A stretch of 64,000 bases of DNA from Verrucomicrobiaceae bacterium (GTDB lineage Bacteria; Verrucomicrobiota; Verrucomicrobiia; Verrucomicrobiales; DEV007), in NCBI GenBank assembly GCA_004211885.1, contig SHBV01000004.1:22845-86844 (forward strand), read 5' to 3'. The notes beneath the pieces were generated by a model, which saw only the letters and a program-made list of their open reading frames with translations, was not told where the DNA came from and searched no databases. Shown piece after piece: positions 46,816 through 55,049 of this stretch; the stretch's first letter is position 1; each line of letters begins with the position of its first letter. The position numbers and the translations under genes were made by a program.

Positions 46816-47937
46816 ATGAAATACTTTCTGCTCATTTTCTTGGGAATCAGCCAAATCACTTGGTCTTTAACTCATGAAGAGTTTGAAAAATTACATCAAC
46901 AATTACAGCCTGATCCGGATGAAATCTGGCGTTCGATTCCGTGGAAGATATCAGTCATTGATGGGCAAAATGATGCGATTGAGCAGAACAAATTAATTTT
47001 CATTTGGGCCATGGATGGTCATCCCATGGCTTGTACGTGAAACAATGGTGTACTGGACCGTGAGTCCACATTTAAAAATCCTGAAGTCGTTCAACTGCTT
47101 AAAGATAATTTTATCCCGATTGCTATAGACCAGGCTTATCAGCGCCGACAAAAGGATAATGAGGGCTCGTTCTATCAAAAAATAGCCAATCAGGGCCCAA
47201 GGAAGGTCGGGAAGGGAACTACTCAGGGGCTTTATATTGCTGATGCATCAGGAAAATTCCTTGGATTTTCTAACAATCGAGGAGCTGAACGCGTGATCAA
47301 TATGATGAGGAAAGCCATGAAAGAACCTCGAACCACAGACTTCGGCAAGATAATAAAAGGTAAGTCTGATCCTAGGTACAATCCTAGTCCACCTAAGGGA
47401 GGTTTAGTTATAAGAGTAACCACTAAGGTCTTAGATGGTTATGAAAAAACGGAAAATACTTACCGTAAAATAATGCATAGGTCCCTCGGTAGGGACAATT
47501 TTTGGGTCACCGTTAGCGAGAAAAAAGAATTAATAAATGGAAAATTACCTGACACTTTTCTTCGCCGATTGGTCCGATTCCACTTGGTGGATAATACGCG
47601 TGGAGAGCCTACAATGTGGAGACTTAGCGATATTAGAACGATTAAAGGGAATCTGGAAAATGGTCAGCTTTCCGCCAAAGTAGTTCTAAGAAATGATCAG
47701 GGTGACCGTGGATACGAAACTCAAATACTTGGAATGATCAAAACAGAAGGGGGCGAAATTACCGGTTTTGATGCCGTCGCAAAAGGCCAATATTGGGGCG
47801 AAGGTAAGTATACTAGAAATGCTCCTAAGGGTCGATTTCCATTAGCAGTTGCATTCAAATTAGCTGATGGTAAAGACATTGCCGATAGCATTCCACCGCA
47901 AGGCTCGAGGGGTTGGGTACAGGGTTACATTAACTGA
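46816..47937 (+). CDS. Exported thioredoxin-like protein with in-frame TGA (candidate selenoprotein)
   Basis: An ATG at 46816 opens a frame that meets TGA at 47038-47040 (codon 75), then runs on in the same frame for 298 more codons to a stop at 47935-47937, giving 373 residues if the TGA is read. A signal peptide (FLLIFLGISQITWS) comes first. The TGA lies in the thioredoxin-like active-site position LIFIWAMDGHPMACT-U-NNG, i.e. Cys73-Thr74-Sec75. The next 84 codons, before any alternative start (GTG 47293), still read as the same fold (FKNPEVVQLLKDNFIPIAID, GTTQGLYIADASGKFLGF). The C-terminal half (about 190-373) is a separate unrecognised domain. A SECIS-like hairpin follows the TGA. A simple nonsense mutation is possible but less likely given the context. 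Redox role is inferred. Confidence 0.8.
47038..47071 (+). promoter_or_regulatory. Candidate bacterial SECIS element with recoded TGA
   Basis: Counting U of the TGA (47038) as 1, a stem U17-A31, G18-C30, G19-C29, A20-U28, C21-G27 closes a 5-nt loop CGUGA (47059-47063). The loop has G23 and U24, the same positions as the two SelB-contacting loop bases in the E. coli fdhF SECIS. A 3-nt 5' bulge (U14-A15-C16) separates a short lower stem (G13-C32, U12-A33, G11-U34). The layout matches the known bacterial SECIS pattern. Function is inferred, and the upper stem is one base pair shorter than in the first element. Confidence 0.6.
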
Positions 47938-47953
47938 CTATAGGAAAGACAGA

Positions 47954-49516
47954 ATGAAAAAACGATTAATCTCAATATTTATCTGGGCTGCATGCATTGC
48001 ACCCACTCTAGGAGCTGAGCCAAGTAAGCTGAATTTTGTTTTCATTTTGGTTGATGACTTGGGTAAGCAGGACATGAGTTGCGAAGGTAGTACCTTCTAT
48101 GAGACGCCAAACATTGATGCTTTGGCTAGGAGTGGGATGCGATTTTCTAATGGATATTCTACATGTCAGGTCTGTAGCCCTTCCCGAGCCAGTATCATGC
48201 TGGGCACGTACCCTGCACGGAACAAGATTACTGACTGGATAGGCGCTGCTACCGGGAAGAACTGGAGACGCAATGATCGAGTGCTACCTGTCGAGTATGT
48301 GCACTCTTTGCCGAAGGAGGAAACTACCATTGCTGAAGCGATGAAGGCAGGCGGGTACAGGACCTTCTTTGCAGGTAAATGGCACTTGGGAGGAGAAGGA
48401 TCGTTCCCTGAGGATCATGGATTTGATATCAATGTTGGAGGTCATCATCGGGGAGGTCCCCCGGGAGGTTATTTTTCGCCGTACAATAATCCCAAGATGA
48501 GGGACGGGCTCAAGGGTGAATCTTTACCTATACGTTTGGCCAAGGACACGGCCGACTTCATTGAGGCAAATAAGAAACGAAATTTTTTCGCTTACCTTTC
48601 TTTTTATTCCGTGCATGGGCCAATTCAGACCACTCAAACGCTTTGGCAAAAGTACCAAAAAAAAGCCGCAGCACTAGGATTGACGGGATCCCGTTTCAAG
48701 TTCGACCGCACTAAGGGAGTGCGGCAAGTGCAGGATAATCCTATCTATGCGGGAATGATGGAGTCACTTGACAATGCTGTGGGCATCGTCCTTAAAAGGC
48801 TCCGTGATTTAGGACTAGATAAGAATACTGTTGTTATCTTCACCTCCGACAATGGCGGAGTATCGTCCGGAGACGCTTTCGCTACTGCCTGCTTGCCTTT
48901 CCGAGGCGGTAAGGGGCGCCAATGGGAGGGTGGAATTCGTCAGCCATATTACATTCATGTGCCTAACTTGACTGAACCCGGATCCACTAATTCTACCCCA
49001 GTCACTGGAACGGACTTTTACCCTACCATTCTTGAGTTGGCTGGGTTGTCTCTGAAGCCGCGACAACACGTTGACGGTGTCAGCCTCATGCCATTACTCA
49101 AGGGCGACAGGATCGCAGACCGTGATCTTTTTTGGCATTATCCGCACTATGGTAATCAGGGCGGTGAGCCTTCATCGATTGTTCGATCAGGTAATTTCAA
49201 ACTCATTCATTATCACGAGGACGGTAGGAATGAATTGTACGATCTTACTAAAGATATTGGGGAGAGAGCTGATCTGGCTCAGTCGAATCAGCAGAAGGTT
49301 AAGGCCCTGCGTGCGAAACTGGATAAGTGGTTAAAGGAAACTGGGGCACGTATTCCTGTCTCCGATGACCGTTTCAATGCTGACTTGAAGTACCGGCAAA
49401 TACAAAACGCTAGCGAGGGCCAATTACAGGGCCTTGAAAAGCGGGCTGCGAATTACCTTAAGGGCACTTTCGTCCCTAACAAGGATTGGTGGAGTAGTCT
49501 CGTGCCTAAGGACTGA
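47954..49516 (+). CDS. Exported sulfatase (C-S-P-S-R motif)
   Basis: A 520-residue type I sulfatase. Signal peptide LISIFIWAACIAPTLG, then LNFVFILVDDLGKQDMSCEG, the modification motif C74-S-P-S-R in CQVCSPSRASIMLGTYP, FFAGKWHLGGEGSFPEDHGF, and IFTSDNGGVSSGDAFATACL. All expected residues are present. The start was placed at ATG 47954, where the signal peptide begins; a GTG at 47867 would overlap the preceding gene and adds 29 residues without a signal. It follows the candidate selenoprotein by 16 bp, so the two are probably co-transcribed. Confidence 0.9.
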   Translation: MKKRLISIFIWAACIAPTLGAEPSKLNFVFILVDDLGKQDMSCEGSTFYETPNIDALARSGMRFSNGYSTCQVCSPSRASIMLGTYPARNKITDWIGAATGKNWRRNDRVLPVEYVHSLPKEETTIAEAMKAGGYRTFFAGKWHLGGEGSFPEDHGFDINVGGHHRGGPPGGYFSPYNNPKMRDGLKGESLPIRLAKDTADFIEANKKRNFFAYLSFYSVHGPIQTTQTLWQKYQKKAAALGLTGSRFKFDRTKGVRQVQDNPIYAGMMESLDNAVGIVLKRLRDLGLDKNTVVIFTSDNGGVSSGDAFATACLPFRGGKGRQWEGGIRQPYYIHVPNLTEPGSTNSTPVTGTDFYPTILELAGLSLKPRQHVDGVSLMPLLKGDRIADRDLFWHYPHYGNQGGEPSSIVRSGNFKLIHYHEDGRNELYDLTKDIGERADLAQSNQQKVKALRAKLDKWLKETGARIPVSDDRFNADLKYRQIQNASEGQLQGLEKRAANYLKGTFVPNKDWWSSLVPKD

Positions 49517-49539
49517 CTGGATAAGTAAATCCTTTCAGA

Positions 49540-49782
49540 TTATTCGCTACGATGGCGAATGAGGAACGGATCAAACTTATCATTATAATCATAACCGAAC
49601 GGCTCCCATTTTGAAGGAATCTTCGAACCATTGGATGTTTTAATTTCCCATTTTTACGTGACATCCCAATTACCTTTCGAATCACAGGAACGAGCATCGA
49701 AGGTGATCGTTCCCTGACTATGCAAGGCATAGGGTCGGGACTACAAGGAAAATTGGTAATACAATGACGTGGAACCAATTAT
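49540..49782 (-). pseudogene. Decayed gene remnant with in-frame TAA and TAG
   Basis: On the minus strand one frame reads a protein-like C-terminus, KWEPFGYDYNDKFDPFLIRH, ending in SE and a TAA stop at 49540-49542. Upstream it reads QGTITFDARSCDSKGNWDVT, but these two parts are split by TAA, and further upstream a TAG interrupts. No start codon or conserved N-terminus is left. The coding-like composition and two stops indicate a degraded gene. The parent family is not recognised. Neither stop is TGA, so recoding does not explain it. Confidence 0.5.
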
Positions 49783-49892
49783 AGATGTCAGTAAATTTGA
49801 ACATCTTTGGTACTAATACCAAAGACGGAGAAGAAAAGCGATGCTTACTTTTTTCTTTTCAACTTAACTTTATTTATCAAAAACTGTTATTT
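49783..49892. other. Spacer between the gene remnant and the SASA gene
   Basis: About 110 AT-rich bases. No gene or clear regulatory site was seen. Confidence 0.4.
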
Positions 49893-50984
49893 TTACTCAG
49901 ATAGTAGGAGCTTGGCCATAGCTTTTCCCATCGCTTCACCGACGTTCATATAGGTCTTGGCATTGCCACCGTAGTGGGCATTAGAGGCAGATCCCATGCT
50001 CAACGGGTTTGTGTAAACGGTGATGGCGTCACCCTTGTGGGATTTAGCAAAGGCGAACATGCCGTCGATGATCATTTTTTCATTACCTGTTGCGCTGTCC
50101 TTGTTGGTCTGGCCGAGGGTGGCGACGACCATCTTGGCTTTGGGGGCATTGAATTCCTTGCGGAGAGTTTTGAAGAGTTGCACGAGATTTTTTCCATACA
50201 TGGTTGAATGAGCGGCGTTGTAGCGATCCTTATCTCCCTGCCACCATAAAAATCCGGCCACTTCGTACCCCTTACCTCCAGGATAGTGCTTATCGAGATC
50301 CTTGAGCACTGCCTTGGCTCGAGCCACGTCGCCCTCGTATTGCAAACCGGCATGCCAGTTATGCTTGGGAGGCTCGGGCACTTCGCCCTTGGTCCAGCTC
50401 GGATAACGAACCTTGTCATTATAGGCTGGGGTAACGAGGATAATCTTCTTTCCAGTCTTTTTGTCGGTTGTCTCGACCTCGTGACGCGGACTGCCCGGAG
50501 GAAGTAGATCCCAGCCGAGGCTCCGGTTACCGATCGAGCTCTTGAGAATTAGCACGGGTTCATCTAGTGCGTTGCCCAAGTGATGGCCGATGCCAATCTC
50601 GATACCAATTTTTCCCCCGGAGACAGTCAGCCAGTCATTACGCCGAACTCCGCCCCGTCCGTTTGGTCCGCCGCTGCCCTGTGTGTGGACATTGCGCACG
50701 TCTTGACGCTTGGTCCAGTTGCCCTCCTCATCGACCATGAAGGGGTAGAGATTTTCGGTCTTAACCGCATATTCGAGCGTACCTTCCTTGTCGCCTTTGA
50801 CTCTTCCCATCTCGAGCGTGTTTGACTGGCCCATGATCAGGAACACCTTAACCTTCTTTGTCATATCGGCTGGCTTACCGTCTGGATCCGGTAAGGTTTT
50901 ATCCTCAGCGAAGACTGGAAAAGTTAGGGCCGTTAATATTGTGGCGGCAGTGAGTGAGTGGATGAATTTAGTTTTAGGATTCAT
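49893..50984 (-). CDS. Exported sialate O-acetylesterase (SASA)-domain esterase
   Basis: An exported esterase of the SASA/SGNH carbohydrate-esterase type, about 363 residues. Signal peptide SLTAATILTALTFPVFA, then VKVFLIMGQSNTLEMGRVKG with the nucleophile Ser of GQSN, VLILKSSIGNRSLGWDLLPP, and VAGFLWWQGDKDRYNAAHST, a Gly/Trp block conserved in the family. Known members remove acetyl groups from sialic acid, xylan or other glycans. The start was set at ATG 50984, where the signal peptide begins; the long in-frame extension to 51212 lacks features. The gene lies 31 bp after the 51016-51687 gene in the same direction. Confidence 0.87.
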   Translation of the reverse strand: MNPKTKFIHSLTAATILTALTFPVFAEDKTLPDPDGKPADMTKKVKVFLIMGQSNTLEMGRVKGDKEGTLEYAVKTENLYPFMVDEEGNWTKRQDVRNVHTQGSGGPNGRGGVRRNDWLTVSGGKIGIEIGIGHHLGNALDEPVLILKSSIGNRSLGWDLLPPGSPRHEVETTDKKTGKKIILVTPAYNDKVRYPSWTKGEVPEPPKHNWHAGLQYEGDVARAKAVLKDLDKHYPGGKGYEVAGFLWWQGDKDRYNAAHSTMYGKNLVQLFKTLRKEFNAPKAKMVVATLGQTNKDSATGNEKMIIDGMFAFAKSHKGDAITVYTNPLSMGSASNAHYGGNAKTYMNVGEAMGKAMAKLLLSE

Positions 50985-51015
50985 AATCGTTTGTTTTTTA
51001 AGGGCATGTTTTTGC

Positions 51016-51687
51016 TTAAGGGATTGCCTGAAACATTTGTTCGATGGTGAGTTTCTTACCGACCATCTTAATTTGAAGATCAAAGAATCCGGAGTCCTTG
51101 GCCTTATGCAGGAATCCAACTGATATGGATTCACCACGTTTGGAGAAATTATTTGGTTTGTTCCAGCCCACTTCCTCCAGTGACCTTTTATTAACTGCGG
51201 GTCCAATTTCATATTTTTTACTCAATAATAATTTTAGGATGCTTTCACATTCTTCGGGGGTCATTCCATTGATTGATCCGGTCCTGAACTGCTTCTTACC
51301 TACTTTGAGGATGGTTTTCTTCTGTGTATAGGGTTTGCCCGCCCAGAACTTACCCATCTTGATTTCGGCTTTCCCGGGCTTTGCTTGCGGATCGAGCCAT
51401 TCACTATGGCTCATGCTTAGGATTTGATAGGAAACTTCACGGCCCCTGATCTGTTCGGGCCCTTGTAACTGTATGCCACGAAAAGGAGTTGGGTACATGT
51501 TGTGAGTAGAGATCTTGGACACTCCTTCCATGCCGCATTTTTTGGCCAAGGCGATTACTTCCTTTTCCTGACCCTTAGTGAGTATTGCGCGGGGCACGTA
51601 ATCCCTGTCCAATCCATAAGATGAAAGGGTCAGGGAGGACATGAGTAAGCTCAAAAGTGTGGTGCTGATTTTTTTGTGAATTTTCAT
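51016..51687 (-). CDS. Exported protein of unknown function
   Basis: A 223-residue protein with a signal peptide (ISTTLLSLLMSSLTLSSYG). The mature part is basic, with a helical N-terminus (KGQEKEVIALAKKCGMEGVS) and a beta-rich end (SISVGFLHKAKDSGFFDLQI). The text GMTPEECESILKLLLSKKYEI is a short helical hairpin. No known family or catalytic motif was found. It is upstream of the SASA esterase by 31 bp and probably co-transcribed, which suggests an accessory role in the same carbohydrate pathway. Confidence 0.75.
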   Translation of the reverse strand: MKIHKKISTTLLSLLMSSLTLSSYGLDRDYVPRAILTKGQEKEVIALAKKCGMEGVSKISTHNMYPTPFRGIQLQGPEQIRGREVSYQILSMSHSEWLDPQAKPGKAEIKMGKFWAGKPYTQKKTILKVGKKQFRTGSINGMTPEECESILKLLLSKKYEIGPAVNKRSLEEVGWNKPNNFSKRGESISVGFLHKAKDSGFFDLQIKMVGKKLTIEQMFQAIP

Positions 51688-51743
51688 TTTTCTAGTTAAA
51701 TAACGTATTGGGACAAATTGTTCTTAGATTTATTTTTGATTGA

Positions 51744-52169
51744 TTAGCCCCATAACCAATCAGTATAACCATCTGGAGCAAACAACATTTGGAGAAGAAA
51801 TAACAGCCCTCCTAATATTTGGATTGAGGGATAAATGATTAGTTTTTTCAAACGCTTAATTAATAGACATAGCAGGAACATGACTGGACAGACGAAAAGT
51901 GTTAAGAGTGAAAGGAACATCAGATAGTTATAATGAATGTTAGCATGCAAGAGCAGTACCGATGAAAAGCCCCTCGTTCCCCTCATTTCGGGCCAACCTC
52001 CGAGGCTCATGTACAGGTGAATTGCTAAAGACCAAAAGAGTCCCAGCGCTAATGACCAAGGCATTACTGCAATAATAAAGGTCCGTTTCCGCTCCTTAAG
52101 TTCAGTAACGACCAAAGCAACTATTGCCTCGCTTTCCGCCTGAGTTAATTCCTCCTGAGTAAATTTCAT
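51744..52169 (-). CDS. Membrane protein of unknown function
   Basis: A 141-residue protein with an N-terminal soluble helix (about 1-28) and four hydrophobic segments (about 30-55, 70-90, 92-110, 115-135), e.g. SLALGLFWSLAIHLYMSLGG and LMFLSLLTLFVCPVMFLLCL. No family is recognised. It lies 5 bp after the repeat-containing gene at 52175 and is likely co-transcribed with it. Confidence 0.7.
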   Translation of the reverse strand: MKFTQEELTQAESEAIVALVVTELKERKRTFIIAVMPWSLALGLFWSLAIHLYMSLGGWPEMRGTRGFSSVLLLHANIHYNYLMFLSLLTLFVCPVMFLLCLLIKRLKKLIIYPSIQILGGLLFLLQMLFAPDGYTDWLWG

Positions 52170-52174
52170 TTGAA

Positions 52175-52600
52175 TTAAAGACTGCCAGTGGCTAAAGCAA
52201 TGAGAATGGCAATACTTATAATCCCTCTAGTCTTAAATAGTTGCTTGCCCGAGGGGGTTCTGATGTAAGTCCCGTCCCACTTGTAGAGTTGCTTGCCTGA
52301 AGTGGTTCTAATGTATGTGCCATCCCACTTGTAAAGCTGCTTGCCTGAAGTTGTTCTTAGGTATGTACCGTCCCACTTGTAGAGTTGCTTGCCTGAAGTG
52401 GTTCTGATGTAAGTCCCATCCCACTTGTAGAGTTGCTTGCCTGAAGTGGTTCTGAGGTAGGTCCCATCCCACTTGTATAGCTGCTTACCGTTCGTATTTA
52501 ATACAAAGGAATCGGCTAAGGATGTTGGCAGTGTAGCAAAAATGCAGCATATTATACTTAGGATAATTGAACGATTTATCATTAAATCTATACATAACAT
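52175..52600 (-). CDS. Exported 16-residue tandem-repeat protein with C-terminal membrane segment
   Basis: A 141-residue protein with a signal peptide (IILSIICCIFATLPTSLA), then five near-identical 16-residue repeats (about 37-116) with consensus SGKQLYKWDGTYLRTT, differing mainly at the L/I before RTT, and a sixth partial repeat. The C-terminus is hydrophobic (IISIAILIALATGSL) and could anchor the protein. Each repeat has a Trp-Asp-Gly-Thr turn typical of short beta-hairpin repeats. No family is recognised. The start may be ATG 52600 or ATG 52582. It is upstream of the membrane protein at 51744 by 5 bp. Confidence 0.8.
   Translation of the reverse strand: MLCIDLMINRSIILSIICCIFATLPTSLADSFVLNTNGKQLYKWDGTYLRTTSGKQLYKWDGTYIRTTSGKQLYKWDGTYLRTTSGKQLYKWDGTYIRTTSGKQLYKWDGTYIRTPSGKQLFKTRGIISIAILIALATGSL
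52235..52492 (-). repeat. 48-bp coding tandem repeat (five full copies plus a partial)
   Basis: Each unit is 48 bp and encodes one 16-residue repeat of the protein above. Copies differ by only a few bases, many at third positions or at a Leu/Ile codon, so the array looks young or kept alike by recombination. Copy number may vary between strains. It is not a CRISPR array because it lacks spacers and lies wholly in a reading frame. Confidence 0.9.
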
Positions 52601-52676
52601 ATGTATTTAGTCTAACCCATTACAAATTTACATAAAAAATGTAATGGCGTATGACTAGTGGCAACAGCCTTTGCAA

Positions 52677-53627
52677 ATGATGACTAAGATTCGATATAAA
52701 AAACCTCTACTAAGAATACTGTTAAGTGCCTTTGCATTGACCTATTCTAACGTTCAAGCAAATGACAACTTCGAGATTCTCAAAGACTCCAAGAAGCTGG
52801 TATTTTTTGGGGACAGTATTACTTATGGAGGAGAGTATGTAGTGCTTTTCGAGAGGTGGTTGACCGTGAATCATCCCGAGATCAGCTTAGAAATTCTTAA
52901 TCAGGGAATACCGAGTGAGACAGTCTCCGGTTTGTCTGAGCCGGGGCACCTTAGGCACGGTTTTCCACGACCTAATCTGCACGAGCGTCTGGACAGGGCA
53001 TTAAATGCGTTAAAGCCTGATCTGATCATTGCCTGCTACGGAATTAACTGCGGTATATACAAACCATTTGATGCGGATCGGTTCGATAGTTACAAGGACG
53101 GTTTACAGCGACTGAAGGCAAAGGCTGAGGCTCAAGGAGCGGAGATCATTTTTATGACGTCCCCAGTCTACGATAAGCCTAACCCGAAATTTGATTATGA
53201 TGATGTGATGAAAGCTTATTCCGAGTGGCTGATTTCTAAGCGTCAGAATGGTTGGAGAGTAATCGATTTGCATTCTGTTATGAAAAAAAATCTAGAAGAG
53301 AGGAAGGCAAAGGATCCAAAATTCAAGTATTCCCGTGACGGGATTCACCCTGGGACAGAGGGGCATGAATTGATGGCTCAACAAATAATTTCTTACTTTG
53401 AGGACAAACCGCCTATCAATGATCCTCAACCAAATTCCTATGGCCGTTTGCTATTGTTTCTTCGTGAGCGTATGCGGGTCCAACGTGATGCTTGGTTGAC
53501 CAAGATAGGCCATAAGCGGCCCATGAAAAAAGGGATGCCTCTTGCTGATGCCGACAAGATAGCTGCCGAGAAAACAGTACAAATTCAACAGAATTTAGCA
53601 ACAATACGTAAAGCCGCGAAGCAGTAA
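52677..53627 (+). CDS. Exported SGNH/GDSL-family hydrolase
   Basis: An SGNH esterase of about 316 residues. It has a signal peptide (LLRILLSAFALTYSNVQA), block I KLVFFGDSITYGGEYVVLF with the nucleophile Ser in GDS, and block III CYGINCGIYKP (G-x-N-type). Block V YSRDGIHPGTEGHELMAQQI carries the catalytic Asp and His. Such enzymes deacetylate or deacylate sugars and lipids. The start was set at ATG 52677, with TTG 52671 as an alternative. A C-terminal basic segment of about 70 residues is extra. It is divergent from the repeat-protein gene. Confidence 0.87.
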   Translation: MMTKIRYKKPLLRILLSAFALTYSNVQANDNFEILKDSKKLVFFGDSITYGGEYVVLFERWLTVNHPEISLEILNQGIPSETVSGLSEPGHLRHGFPRPNLHERLDRALNALKPDLIIACYGINCGIYKPFDADRFDSYKDGLQRLKAKAEAQGAEIIFMTSPVYDKPNPKFDYDDVMKAYSEWLISKRQNGWRVIDLHSVMKKNLEERKAKDPKFKYSRDGIHPGTEGHELMAQQIISYFEDKPPINDPQPNSYGRLLLFLRERMRVQRDAWLTKIGHKRPMKKGMPLADADKIAAEKTVQIQQNLATIRKAAKQ

Positions 53628-53642
53628 TTTAATGCAAATACT

Positions 53643-55049
53643 TTAAACTAGGATCTTATCAATTGAGCTGTGATCATAGTCTTTTGGACCTAGTTGAGGA
53701 TCCGCGCCCATTGCGCCGAGCATTGTGTTGTAGAGGTCAATTCCCTGAGCCTTCACATCCATGATTTGTCCCGTCTTGAATCTACCGTTAGCTTCGGTCA
53801 CCGCATGAAAGACTCCGGACAATTCTCTTTTCACATTGTTGTGACGCCCGTCACCGGACTCAGTGGATATGGTGAGTAGAGAATTCTCAAGTAAGCTTTT
53901 GCCATTGGGTTCTTTGACCCGATCAAGGCGATTCATGAAATAGGCAAGCTCATTCATTTTCATATGCGCATGAGCACGCAATTGCTTATTGTCGCGTTTT
54001 TCATCAAACTTGTGCCACCACTCGTGGCTGCATCCTCCTGATCCTCCTCGCCCATGCTCAGTAGAGTCATTGAAATTGTAACGGACACGGTCATTGTATT
54101 TATATTCTCCAGTGAGTCGGATCCGTTCTCCTGCTGCTAGGAATGTGATTGACCCGAAACGTGCCCTGTCCATTTCGATGGCCAGGGTATAAAGATCAGC
54201 GAGGAGTCGCCATTCAGTTCTGAGTTCATCGAGCGTAATATCAATTCCCTCGCCACCCGGGTCAGCCGGGCCGCCATGCGGTAGACGCGAAGGGGGAGGA
54301 GCTTTTGGTCCTTGTTCATTTTTCTTGGCTAGAGAAAAGGCCCTCTGTTCAAATTCACGTACACGGTCAAGGTGATCCTTAATACGTCCTTTTGAGGATG
54401 CTCCTAATGGGGAATTTGATCCGGTAAAGAACCGGTACTGCTCCAGCACTGAGTCCAGTACGCTCCTCTTCAGACGCTTGTAATTATTTTCCTGGTCACT
54501 TAAGCTTCCAAAGACACGATCAAATAAGTCCCGAGGTTTTTCCTGCATCCTTGCGGATACTGTTCCATCAAGATTATAGCTGTGGTGGTATCTGCCGACA
54601 CGACTGCGTCTGAAGAAGGTGCCGGCAACGAGTGATGAGATCATTCCATTAGGCATGCCGTTAGGGTAACTTGAATGGCGAATGACTTGATCAATTGAGG
54701 GTCCTCCCGCCTTCGCTTCTCCTCCTGCTGGTTCCGCAGTAAAGGAAGCAGTGGCCCCATCAAAATGGGCATTTATGCCGCGCACATCACAGCGGACATG
54801 ATCAACGTTGCGCATAATAAGTAACTTATCTGATAGCGGCTTGAGAGGTTCGAGCACGTCATTAAATCCTTCTGATTGTAGTGGAGAGGGAATGCCAAGG
54901 CCAAAGAAGACATTGAATGCGCGTACAGGAATTTTAGCGTCACTTGCTCCGAGGGCATCTACCGTGATCATTTCCTCTAGTAGCGGCAAGCCGATACTGA
55001 CAGAGCCGAGTCCTTTGAGTAGCGCTCGTCGGTTAAGTTTCTTCTTCAT
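53643..55049 (-). CDS. DUF1552-domain exported protein
   Basis: A 468-residue protein of the DUF1552 family, found almost only in Planctomycetes, Verrucomicrobia and related bacteria. The N-terminus LNRRALLKGLGSVSIGLPLL is a twin-arginine-like signal (RR followed by a hydrophobic stretch), suggesting export in folded form. Other family blocks are VFFGLGIPSPLQSEGFNDVL, SFTAEPAGGEAKAGGPSIDQ, and SLLTISTESGDGRHNNV. The biochemical role is unknown; it is always paired with a DUF1592/DUF1585-type protein, as here. Its ATG overlaps the stop of that upstream gene by 4 bp (ATGA), so the two are translationally coupled. Confidence 0.92.
   Translation of the reverse strand: MKKKLNRRALLKGLGSVSIGLPLLEEMITVDALGASDAKIPVRAFNVFFGLGIPSPLQSEGFNDVLEPLKPLSDKLLIMRNVDHVRCDVRGINAHFDGATASFTAEPAGGEAKAGGPSIDQVIRHSSYPNGMPNGMISSLVAGTFFRRSRVGRYHHSYNLDGTVSARMQEKPRDLFDRVFGSLSDQENNYKRLKRSVLDSVLEQYRFFTGSNSPLGASSKGRIKDHLDRVREFEQRAFSLAKKNEQGPKAPPPSRLPHGGPADPGGEGIDITLDELRTEWRLLADLYTLAIEMDRARFGSITFLAAGERIRLTGEYKYNDRVRYNFNDSTEHGRGGSGGCSHEWWHKFDEKRDNKQLRAHAHMKMNELAYFMNRLDRVKEPNGKSLLENSLLTISTESGDGRHNNVKRELSGVFHAVTEANGRFKTGQIMDVKAQGIDLYNTMLGAMGADPQLGPKDYDHSSIDKILV

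Noticed and set aside
47293..47937. Separate gene starting at GTG 47293
   Set aside because: The 84 in-frame codons between the TGA and this start read as a thioredoxin-like fold with no stop, so the real gene begins at 46816.
49506..49778. A 90-residue minus-strand reading frame as a gene
   Set aside because: It has no recognisable features; a neighbouring frame of the same strand shows the relic protein sequence with stops, which explains the coding-like look.
52235..52492. Possible CRISPR array
   Set aside because: Units are 48 bp and contiguous with no spacers, and they are fully contained in a coding frame.
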